Positions 21,738 to 33,700 of a stretch of 64,000 nucleotides of DNA are shown here, in pieces (within the stretch, counting starts at the first letter, position 1; each line of letters opens with the position of its first letter). Position numbers and translations under genes: made by a program. Origin of the DNA: Odontesthes bonariensis (taxonomy: Eukaryota > Chordata > Actinopteri > Atheriniformes > Atherinopsidae); the NCBI RefSeq assembly GCF_027942865.1, contig NC_134515.1, positions 2,672,839-2,736,838 of the forward strand, written 5' to 3'. The notes beneath the pieces are model-generated. The model made no database searches. It was not told where the DNA came from and was given only the letters and a program-made list of their open reading frames with translations.

Positions 21738-24700
21738 CTGGCAGACAGAAGCAATGGAGAGAAGGAAACGTTAGAGACAGACCTCGGTGCTTCAGGTCAA
21801 ACCGACTTCCAACAGTTCAACCTCTGAAATGTGACCTTGATACTGAACGGATTCATCCATCACTAACTTTTGCTGGACACCAACAGGCGAACTATCCCTT
21901 TAACATGCAGAAGGAAGCCTTGGTGGGCCCAGCCTGGCGGTCTTACCGTTCTCTTTCTAAGTTCAAACTCTTTGGCGGGCCCAGCCTGGTGGTCTTACCG
22001 TTCTCTTTCTAAATTTAAACTCTTTGGCGGGCCCGGCGGTCTTACCGTTCTCTTTCTAAGTTTAAACTCTTTGGCGGGCCCGGCCGTCTCACCGTTCTCT
22101 TTCTAAGTTTAAACTCTTTGGCGGGCCCGGCGGTCTTACCATTCTCTTTCTAAATTTAAACTCTTTGGCGGGCCCGGCGGTCTTATCGTTCTCTTCCCCA
22201 GTTTAAACTCTTTGGCGGGCCCGGCCCGGCGGTCTTATCGTTCTCTTCCCCAGTTTAAACTCTTTGGTAGGCCCGGCCTGGCGGTCTTACCGTTCTCTTT
22301 CTAAGTTCAAACTCTTTGGTGGGCCCGGCCCGGTGGTTTTACCGTTCTCTTTACCAGTTTAAACTCTTTGGCGGGCCCGGCCCGGTGGTTTTACCGTTCT
22401 CTTTCTAAGTTCAAACTCTTTGGCGGGCCCAGCCTGGCGGTCTTTCCGTTCTCTTTACCAGTTTAAACTCTTTGGTAGGCCCAGCCCGGTGGTCTTACCG
22501 TTCTCTTTCTAAGTTCAAACTCTTTGGCGGGCCCAGCCTGGCGGTCTTTCCGTTCTCTTTACCAGTTTAAACTCTTTGGTAGGCCCAGCCCGGTGGTCTT
22601 ACCGTTCTCTTTCTAAGTTCAAACTCTTTGGCGGGCCCAGCCTGGCGGTCTTACCGTTCTCTTTCTAAGTTCAAACTCTTTGGCGGGCCCGGCCCAGTGG
22701 TCTTACCATTCTCTTTCTAAGTTCAAACTCTTTGGCGGGCCCAGCCTGGCGGTCTTACCATTCTCTTTACCAGTTTAAACTCTTTGGTAGGCCCAGCCCG
22801 GTGGTCTTACCGTTCTCTTTACCAGTTTAAACTCTTTGGTAGGCCCAGCCCGGTGGTCTTACCGTTCTCTTTCTAAGTTCAAACTCTTTGGCGGGCCCGG
22901 CCCAGTGGTCTTACCATTCTCTTTCTAAGTTCAAACTCTTTGGCGGGCCCAGCCTGGCGGTCTTACCGTTCTCTTTACCAGTTTAAACTCTTTGGTGGGC
23001 CCGCCCTGGCGGTCTTACCGTTCTCTTTCTAAGTTTAAACTCTTTGGCGGGCCCGGCAGTCTTACCATTCCCTTTCGAAATTTAAACTCTTTGGCGGGCC
23101 CGGCAGTCTTACCATTCTCTTTCGAAATTTAAACTCTTTGGTAGGCCCAGCCTGGTGGTCTTACCGTTCTCTTTCTAAATTTAAACTCTTTGGCGGGCCC
23201 GGCGGTCTTATCGTTCTCTTTACCAGTTTAAACTCTTTGGTAGGCCCAGCCCGGTGGTCTTACCGTTCTCTTTACCAGTTTAAACTCTTTGGTAGGCCCA
23301 GCCCGGTGGTCTTACCGTTCTCTTTCTAAGTTCAAACTCTTTGGCGGGCCCGGCCCAGTGGTCTTACCATTCTCTTTCTAAGTTCAAACTCTTTGGCGGG
23401 CCCAGCCTGGCGGTCTTACCGTTCTCTTTACCAGTTTAAACTCTTTGGTGGGCCCGCCCTGGCGGTCTTACCGTTCTCTTTCTAAGTTTAAACTCTTTGG
23501 CGGGCCCGGCAGTCTTACCATTCCCTTTCGAAATTTAAACTCTTTGGCGGGCCCGGCAGTCTTACCATTCTCTTTCGAAATTTAAACTCTTTGGTAGGCC
23601 CAGCCTGGTGGTCTTACCGTTCTCTTTCTAAATTTAAACTCTTTGGCGGGCCCGGCGGTCTTATCGTTCTCTTTACCAGTTTAAACTCTTTGGTAGGCCC
23701 AGCCCGGTGGTCTTACCGTTCTCTTTACCAGTTTAAACTCTTTGGTAGGCCCAGCCCGGTGGTCTTACCGTTCTCTTTCTAAGTTCAAACTCTTTGGCGG
23801 GCCCGGCCCAGTGGTCTTACCATTCTCTTTCTAAGTTCAAACTCTTTGGCGGGCCCAGCCTGGCGGTCTTACCGTTCTCTTTACCAGTTTAAACTCTTTG
23901 GTGGGCCCGCCCTGGCGGTCTTACCGTTCTCTTTCTAAGTTTAAACTCTTTGGCGGGCCCGGCAGTCTTACCATTCTCTTTCGAAATTTAAACTCTTTGG
24001 CGGGCCCGGCAGTCTTACCATTCTCTTTCGAAATTTAAACTCTTTGGTAGGCCCAGCCTGGTGGTCTTACCGTTCTCTTTCTAAATTTAAACTCTTTGGC
24101 GGGCCCGGCGGTCTTATCGTTCTCTTTACCAGTTTAAACTCTTTGGTAGGCCCAGCCCGGTGGTCTTACCGTTCTCTTTACCAGTTTAAACTCTTTGGTA
24201 GGCCCAGCCCGGTGGTCTTACCGTTCTCTTTCTAAGTTCAAACTCTTTGGCGGGCCCGGCCCAGTGGTCTTACCATTCTCTTTCTAAGTTCAAACTCTTT
24301 GGCGGGCCCAGCCTGGCGGTCTTACCGTTCTCTTTACCAGTTTAAACTCTTTGGTGGGCCCGCCCTGGCGGTCTTACCGTTCTCTTTCTAAGTTTAAACT
24401 CTTTGGCGGGCCCGGCAGTCTTACCATTCTCTTTCGAAATTTAAACTCTTTGGCGGGCCCGGCAGTCTTACCATTCTCTTTCGAAATTTAAACTCTTTGG
24501 TAGGCCCAGCCTGGTGGTCTTACCGTTCTCTTTCTAAATTTAAACTCTTTGGCGGGCCCGGCGGTCTTATCGTTCTCTTTACCAGTTTAAACTCTTTGGT
24601 AGGCCCAGCCCGGTGGTCTTACCGTTCTCTTTCTAAGTTCAAACTCTTTGGCGGGCCCGGTGGTCTTACCGTTCTCTTTACCAGTTTAAACTCTTTGGCG

Positions 24701-27700
24701 GGCCCGGCCTGGCGGTCCTACCGTTCTCTTTCTAAGTTCAAACTCTTTGGTGGGCCCAGCGGTCTTACCGTTCTCTTTCTAAATTTAAACTCTTCGGCGA
24801 TGTTGAAGACTTTTCCAGAGAGCGGCTCGATGGTCTTGAGGAAGGATTGTCCGTGCACCACGATCCTAACACACAAAGAGAAGAGTTCCAGCTGACGCCA
24901 CACTGAAAGCATGAAGCATCCACCCGACCAGCCACCCACACACACCTGTCGTAGGCACAGTTGGTGGAGTCTGTGACGGTGGTGTCCTCTCGGTCTCTGA
25001 TCAGCCAGGAGAAGCTGGTGTTGGTGTACAGTCGGATCCTTTTCCGGTCATTTCGGGTCACGTAGGCGCAGCCGGCGTGGAAGTCGCCCAGGAACATCAC
25101 ATTCTGCACACAAACACACAGAGCCATGGAGCTCAGTTCCTGCTCATCTGCTCGGGTCCCAACAAGTGAAGAACCTGCTCTGCGTTGAATTTTTGGGGGC
25201 ATCCCGGACCCTTAAAGGGCCCGCCCCACCTTTCCAGGCCCAGTTATTCATGCATCTGATCCAGGAAAACAACTTCATATTATAAGTTCCCAACAGATTG
25301 GGGGAACACACTCAGTGGGGTCACATGGCTCTGAAAGGATCGGATTATTGGCTAAATTCCAATCAGACTGAGTTATTAAGTGCATGTAGACACCTTAATC
25401 TGACTAAGAACTGGATCGGATGGGATTCAGACCCCGAGATAACTGGGCTGAAAGTCACTCTAAACCTGCCTGTAGACCCTGAAGCACGTGGTGAATCAGA
25501 CTTTGCGTTCTGCGCATGCTCCAGATGTTTTCCCGGGGTCGTGACCCGGAAGTCAAAGGAGACGATATTCCTGTTGTTGTCGCCGTCAGAAAGAAACAAA
25601 CAACGCGATGGAGAATGCTCCGTTGGGCATCGAGTTTGTGCAACAAGCAGCTCATCACAGCCCAAATGTAGAGGGACGTAGCTTCATCTGGCTCTGCGTT
25701 CTCCATCTTTCTCCAATGCCTGAGTTTGTTGTTGTTGTTGGTGGTGAAGAGGTCAACAGGAAGTGGCTCTATTAGCAACAGCTGGAATGGGTACAGCGCC
25801 ACCTATCATACCGGGGTATGACACGCTTTGTGCCTCTGATCCCATTCATTATCCAAGGAGAATCACCCTTAATAACTCAGTCTGATTGTAATTTAGCCAA
25901 TAATCTGATCCTTTCAGGGCCATGTGACCCCGCTGAGTGAGTCTCATCTGTAGAAGAAGACCAATGCAGCAGCTTTTAACTCAACAAAAATGGCTGCCGT
26001 CTCTGTCTTAGGGCAAGTAGAAACAGACATGGTGTCTTCAATACTGTGGTGTTGTCAGCCGGCCACGATGCTTTGTGCCAAGTTTGTCTACCAACCACAG
26101 ACTGTGGACCAATCAGCGCTCTTCTCTCTTCTTCTTCATTTATTTGGTGTAGAGAGAAGGCTGTAAACGGCTCTGTTCTGGCTTCCCGAGCCGAACAAGG
26201 ACTCAGATTCCTTTACCCACCCGATTTCAGCACACACATCAGTACTTTCTCTGCCTTATATTTTAAACAGGGCTCGTTACTCTCTGAACGACCTTCACTT
26301 TACAGACTTAAAGGGACAGTTCGCCTCTTCTGACATGAAGCTGTGTAACATCCCATATCAGCAGCATCATTTCTGAACATCTTCTTACCCCCTGCTGCGT
26401 CCTGTGAGCAGAGTTCCAGCCTCGTTTTGGTGTTGATGAAGGTAGTCCGGCTAGTTGGCTGGGGTTTAAAAAATAAAGCGTTTTGCTTCTCAAAACAATA
26501 TGCGTTCAACAGAGTAATACATTTGCATCACAAAATGGTTCTCCAGGAAAAAGTCAGACCTCACAATCGCTTGGCCCTATTTTCTCTCCCTTCGTATCAC
26601 TGCCTGCTGCCGCCTGCCGACAGCCGCACCTGTTACGCTGTTTGCTGCTCGGTCTGCACAGCACGCAGCAACAAAAGGAAAGGAAAGACAAGTAAAGGAA
26701 AAGAAAGGAAAGGAAAGGAAAGAGAAGGAAAGGAAAGGAAACGAAAGGAAAGGAAACGAAAGGAAAGGTAAGGAAAGGAAAGGAAAGGAAACAAAAGGAA
26801 AGGAAAGACAAGGAAAAGAAACAAAAGGAAACGAAAGGAAAGGAAAGGAAAGGAAAGAGAAGGAAAGGAAACGAAACGAAAGGAAAGGAAACGAAAGGAA
26901 AGGTAAGGAAAGGAAAGGAAACAAAAGGAAAGGAAAGGAAAGGAAAGAGAAGGAAAGGAAACAAAAGAAAGGAAAGGTAAGGAAAGGAAACAAAAGAAAG
27001 GAAAGGAAAGGAAAGGTAAGGAAAGGAAAGGTAAGGAAAGGAAAGGAAAGGAAAAGAAACAAAAGAAAAGGAAAGGTAAGGAAAGGAAAGGAAAGGAAAA
27101 GAAACAAAAGAAAAGGAAAGGTAAGGAAAGGAAAGGAAAGGAAAAGAAACAAAAGAAAAGGAAAGGTAAGGAAAGGAAAGGAAAGGAAAAGAAACAAAAG
27201 AAAAGGAAAGGTAAGGAAAGGAAAGGAAAGGAAAAGAAACAAAAGAAAAGGAAAGGTAAGGAAAGGAAAGGAAAGGAAAAGAAACAAAAGAAAAGGAAAG
27301 GTAAGGAAAGGAAAGGAAAGGAAAGGAAAGGAAAAGAAACAAAAGAAAAGGAAAGGAAAGGAAAAGAAACAAAAGAAAAGGAAAGGAAAGGAAAAGAAAC
27401 GAAGACTGCTCGGTCTGCACAGTTTACACAGCCTGTAGTGATACGAAGGGAGAGAAAATAGGGCCAAGAGATTGTGAGCTCTGACTTTTTCCTGGAGAAC
27501 CATTTTGTGATGCAAATGTATTACTCTGTTGAACGCATATTGTTCTGAGAAGCAAAACGCTTTATTTTTTAAACCCCAGCCAACTAGCCGGACTACCTTC
27601 ATCAACACCAAAACGAGGCTGGAACTCTGCTCACAGGACGCAGCAGGGGGTAAGAAGATGTTCAGAAATGATGTTGCTGATATGGGATGTTACACAGCTT

Positions 27701-30700
27701 CATGTCTGAAGAGGTGAACTGTCCCTTTAAAGACATGCCATGCACAGTAAACTCACTTGGTTTTCCCACATCGCGCTGACTTCCTCAAAGACGTCGTAGA
27801 GTCGGTCGATCTCCTCGACAGCCTGAGCCGGTTCAGAGTGCAGCGGAACCAAAATGAACTCGTTGATCTCTGCGGGGGCAGAAAGAAGGACGGTGAAGAC
27901 AGAAGAGCGAGGACACAAAGCAGAGACACGTCTTTCCTGGTGTCCACTGACCGGTTTTGTTGCTCTGGAAGCGCACTACAAACGGCTCTCTGACGAAGGA
28001 CTGTTTTCTCTCATACTGATGCTGACCCGTCAGGTTCACTCTGTCCTCCCTGTTCAGAGGAGGAGGTTTGGTCTCGTTTTAGGTTTTAAAGCAAGTTCAA
28101 TCTAAACTAGATCAACAGCAAACACACAGATTCATGGCTGACAAATACATCCTTTAGCTGAGAAGCGTTCGTTCAGAGAACACCCTCGGAGTTACAACAG
28201 AACCTAAAATCAGGGGGAGAAGGCCTTAGAATAGAATCCTTCCAGCTTTAATTATAATTAGGGCTGGGCAACGATTAAAATCTTTAATCTAATTAATCAC
28301 ATGATTTCCCTCATTAACCACGATTAATCGCATTTGTACGCAGAATCCAAAAATGAATCCAAAAGTAGTGTATAGCCTTTAGCATTTAGCTTAATTTTAA
28401 ATGTGCTGCCATATGAATGAAAGTGCCATAACATTTGTTGTGCAAACACACTTTTAACATCAGCATCTTTCTGTAGTTTTTATGTAGAAGCCTCGCTCCA
28501 CTGTCTGTTTCCTTGAATGACTTGCTGCTATCAGTTGTGTGTTTTGCCTTTAAGTGATATTTTAGACTGGAACTACTACGCTGAGAAGACAATTCAACTT
28601 GGCAGTGTTTACAGATGACTTTGGTTCTGTCGACTCCGCCGTCTGGAAGAACTTTAACATGAAAATGGCCGAGTAAAAGTTCCGTACCCTTCTCCATGTT
28701 TGGTGGATCCGCAGATTACTTTCTTTTCCTGTTCCACAGCAGCAGACTTTTACAAAATAAAAGCCTGTGAGCAACAGACTTTTACAAAATAAAAGCCTGT
28801 GAGCAACAGACTTTTACAGAATAAAAGCCTGTGAGTAACAGACTTTTACAAAATAAAAGCCTGTGAGCAACAGACTTTTACAGAATAAAAGCCTGTGAGT
28901 AACAGACTTTTACAAAATAAAAGCCTGTGAGCAACAGACTTTTACAGAATAAAAGCCTGTGAGTAACAGACTTTTACAAAATAAAAGCCTGTGAGCAACA
29001 GACTTTTACAGAATAAAAGCCTGTGAGTAACAGACTTTTACAAAATAAAAGCCTGTGAGCAACAGACTTACAAAAATAAAAGCCTGTGAACGATAGACTT
29101 AAATATTTAACAAGTTAACGCGATAATAACGAGTTAACTGGCCCAGCCCTAATTATGAGCGTTCTGAATGAAAGTCCCTCCTATGAACAACTGCACAGTG
29201 CAGCATCTTTGCTTTGCTTCGGCAGCTTTTATTCCTCATGGGGGTCGTTCTGAGATGTTGAAAATCGCAGCAAAAAGCCATCTTACCTGTAGATGAAGAC
29301 GTACTGCTGCATGTCGCTGGGAGAGTTTCCCAGACTCTTACTGGACACCGAGTTGTAGCGATGCCCGTCATACCTCAACACAACACAAAGAGATTACGAT
29401 TACTAACACGTAGCGTGGAAACTTACATAATTATAGAGTTTAAGCTCTCTTTTTCCAGTCAGCTCACAGTTCAAATGACACCTGCAGTAAGAAATAAGAC
29501 CTTCTGCATAAATCTCAAATTTTATACCATTTATCTAACATTTTTAGTTGTGTGCGAGTCATTCCTTAAGACTCATTATTGTGTTTTGTTTGTGTGGACA
29601 GAGTGAAAATCCTCAAAGTTTTCTACCAGTTCTTTCACATCTTGGACTCTTCAACCACACAATTAGTTTACATCAACCTGCAATAATTCTACTTCCTGTA
29701 TTTATCAGCAATGTTTGTAGCTAACACGATTGAAGGTAAGGCTAACGAATCAATAATAATTTGCATCAATCATTTGATAGGCAGCTAACATTTCACATTA
29801 ACACAAAATAATGTTTTTGGAAATATATATGTTTTTTAATAAGACGCCCTATGCTAACCCTGACCTCAGCTATTTAAAACAAACCATCCTCATAAGAACC
29901 AAAAACTAAACACAAAGACATATTCTGCACATAAATAAAGGGTTCGCATATCTGCTTGTAACTATATTATAATGTGTAAATATAAGTTAAAGGTTAACTG
30001 AATTTAAATGCAAAAGAAACATGCTAACAAAAATTAGGCTAAAGTAGCTGTTGTGTTAGCTAGCTTAGCTACCACCATGTAAATCTGACTAAACACTCGA
30101 CTAAAGCGCAATGCTGAAGTATTTGTAACTTGGATATTTTTGCCCCACTACATTTATATGAGACACTTTGGTTGTTTTTTTTTTTGCCTAAATATCTAGA
30201 TGCTAAAGATGCTAATTTAAGAAAACAAAGTAAAAACTAAAACACCATAGGTCTGTTTCAACCTGTTGTGTGGATTTTTATTTTCACATTAAATTAATAC
30301 TTGAAACCGTCTTCAAGAAAATATAGCTTCAAGTTATTTTATTGCTCCCGTTTATGGTTGGAAATGTTTTTTGTGTAGCACTTTGATTTAGTTTAATATC
30401 AATTTTTCAAGACTTTTCAGGCTGCCACGAGAGTTAGAAGGAAGCTAGCAGAGAACAGAAGGAAGAAACTATAACTTTCATGTAACTATATTATAATGTG
30501 TAAATAACAGTTAAAGGTTAACTGAATTTAAATGCAAAAGAAACACGCTAACAACAATTAGGCTAAAGTAGCTGTTGTGTTAGCTAGCTTACACTAGTAG
30601 TACTCCTACTGTTAACCCACTTTGTATAGCACTTTGATTTAGTTTAATATCAATTCTTCAAGACTTTTCTTTTGTTGCATTTTATTTAACTTAAATCTGG

Positions 30701-33700
30701 AGCGGGCAGAAATCTAGAAAACAGCAGGAAACCATTTCTGAGTGGTTAAAGTCTCCTGTTAAAGAACCTTTAAGGGACACAAATTCAAAGGAAATGGCGA
30801 TCCCCAAAAGTCTTTCCTGAGCAACTTTATTGGAGAAAATGTGCAACAACTCTAGGATTTGATTCAGCAACAGTGTTGTTTTTGTCAATGATGACGAAAT
30901 CATTTCGTTGACGCCACTTTTTTTCATGACGATAACGAGACGGTGACGAGATAAACATAGCTCTCTGATGACGAAAACATGACGAGACGTGTGTGAGTTT
31001 TTGTTGACGAGACGAGAATGGACGAAAATGTTAGTGGGTGATCTGTCAGACGTTTAAAATGCATGACATTTCTGATTATTGTGTGTGTCAATTAAAACCT
31101 AAAAAGTATCTGCTGCGGCACCTTAAGGCTCGTCACAGGGATATTTTTTCGAAGGTAAGTTACAAATGCTGTTAACATAATCGATAAATTTCATAGTAAG
31201 CTAATACATTAGTACGTTTTCCACATACTCCTGGCGCAAATGGGCTGCTAACTTCAGGCTAAAGTTAGCTTTTGTTACGCTAACGTCAATTCATTATGTG
31301 TGTGTTACTTTAGCAGCATGTTTAGCCATGTTTACATTCAGTGACGGTGTGGTTATCTCTTTGTGTGTACGTTCTGTCAGCACGTAACTTGATATGTTAA
31401 ACAGGTCGAGTTACTGTTATACGTAGAGTCTGCTAGCTTTAGCCTAAAAGCCACAAGTGACGTTGTGCAGCCCTAACCAGGACCTGTGCGTTTAGTGCCC
31501 TTACAGTAAAGTTGGGACACACGCACAGTACAGAATGAAAAATCAGAAAGCTTTAGTACAGGGTCAGTTAATAAGCGATGTATTTTTGTTCTGCTTGTTT
31601 GATAGTTAAGACCATACTATTTTCTTAACACGGTAGACTATACTAATTTTTTCTTTTTATTTTTTACTAAAACTAGACTAAAACCTTTTTGACTTTTCGT
31701 TGACTAAAACTATCACATATAGAAGTGACTAAAATGTGACTAAAACTAATAAGCATTTTAGTCCAAAAGACTAAGACTAAATCTAAGATGGTTGTCAAAA
31801 ACAACACTGTTCAGCAACCCACTCAAAAAGGTTGTTATTGGTTGCAAAGAAAGACAAACAAGTTGACAGAATCTACAGTAAGAGTCTGCAAGATCGGCAT
31901 AGAAACGAACATCCACCACAGGCTTAGTCTGAACAAGTAGGCATAGACGAGCTCACCACTTTGTGCCAAACTCTGGCTGTAAATAATCATAAAGTTCCAA
32001 GAACTTTTTTCTGATGGTTTTCTCGAGATAACGAGTTAATTTAGTTCATTTTTAATGGTTTTGGAGGTCACTTTTTCTCCCCAGTCCGCCCCCATGCTGG
32101 TCGCCATGCGCGAGTACCAGCATGGTGGAAAAAAAGCCTGTGAGCGACAGACTTTTACAAAATAAAAGCCTGTGAGCGACAGACTTTTACAAAATAAAAG
32201 CCTGTGAGCAACAGACTTACAAAATAAAATAAATAATAAAATAATAAATGGGTTGAACTGGCGCCCCATGTACAGGCTACAGTCCTCGCTGCAGGTGGCC
32301 CCGGTTCGACTCCCGCACCGAGCGGCCTTTTGCTGCATGTCTTTCCCCCTGCTTCCTGTCTCTCTGAACTTTCTATTAAAGGCGCAAAAGCCCTCAAAAA
32401 GTTTTTTTTTTTTTTTTAATAAGAAAACAAACAAAAAATTACAGTAAATAAAATAAAACCTGCGTTAATGTGCAATAAAATATTTATCGGCGTTAAATAA
32501 TTAATGCGTTAACGCGATAATAACGAGTTAACTTGCCCAGCCCTAATATAAACACATATAAATAGACTGTGGAGAAAAAAAATGGCCTCGAAAACCATCG
32601 GTAAATTAACTCGTTATCTCGAGAAAACTATCAAAAAAAAAAGTTTATACGCACCACATCCGCTCTGGGCTTCCGTAGTGTTCAACACATAAACCATGAT
32701 TTTTTTTTTTTTTTGCAATGTTAAGGTAAAACATAAGCTACAAAAGATCCCAAATTAAGAGCCGTTCGGGAGTCAAAAGAGCCGAATCACTAATAACTTC
32801 CATCCCGCAGAGATGAAGTTCAATGGTTTATAACCTCAGAGTGAACATACTGAACAGGCACAAATCTCAGGTTTCTGTTATTCCAGAAGAGCCAACACCC
32901 GAAGTGATCAGTCCAACCCATCACCAGGAATTTGTAAATGAATCCCAAATCATAAGCAGGCTGTTACCCATCAAACATCCCCAGGAGGAAGCAGCTGACT
33001 GCTGGGAAAAGTAAACCCTCACTGAAGCGCTTCGGCTGGTTTAAGCTCTGTGAGCATTCAGAAGCTAACGCTCCGTTTCTCAGGCTCGCTATCAGACCAC
33101 CAGCTGAAAGAGATGATGAATATTAAAGTGCTAAGTCTGAGCTATAATTTGAAAATGCTTCTTTCTGTTCTCTGCTAGCTTCCTTCTGTTCTTCGCTAGT
33201 TTCCCTCTGTTCTTCGCTAGCTTCCTTCTGTTCTCTCCTAGCTTCCTTCTGTTCTCTCCTAGCTTCCTTCTGTTCTCTCCTAGCTTCCTTCTGTTCTCTG
33301 CTAGCTTCCTTCTGTTCTTTGCTAGCTTCCTTCTGTTCTCTGCTAGCTTCCTTCTGTTCTTCGCTAGCTTCCTTCTGTTCTCTCCTAGCTTCCTTCTGTT
33401 CTCCGCTAGCTTCCTTCTGTTCTCCGCTAGCTTCCCTCTGTTCTCTCCTAGCTTCCTTCTGTTCTCTGCTAGCTTCCTTCTGTTCTCAGCTAGCTTCCCT
33501 CTGTTCTCTCCTAGCTTCCTTCTGTTCTCTGCTAGCTTCCTTCTGTTCTCTCCTAGCTTCCTTCTGTTCTCTCCTAGCGTCCTTCTGTTCTCTCCTAGCT
33601 TCCTCTGTTCTCTCCTAGCTTCCTTCTGTTCTCTGCTAGCTTCCTTCTGTTCTTTGCTAGTTTCCCTCTGTTCTTCGCTAGCTTCCTTCTGTTCTCTGCT

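Larger units (their letters stand above)
28259..29151. mobile_element. hAT-type element with BED finger remnant and 32-bp array, DNase intron 4
   Basis: Ends TAGGGCTGGGCAACG and GGCCCAGCCCTA. The flanks ATTATAAT and ATTATGAG are an imperfect 8-bp duplication. It holds a BED zinc-finger remnant on the minus strand (28386-28697) and a 32-bp array (about 28735-29090). Close relative of 48473-49676. Confidence 0.8.

Noticed and set aside
26554..27611. 288- and 344-codon phenylalanine/serine/leucine-rich minus-strand ORFs
   Set aside because: Translation of the polypurine array complement; no gene structure.
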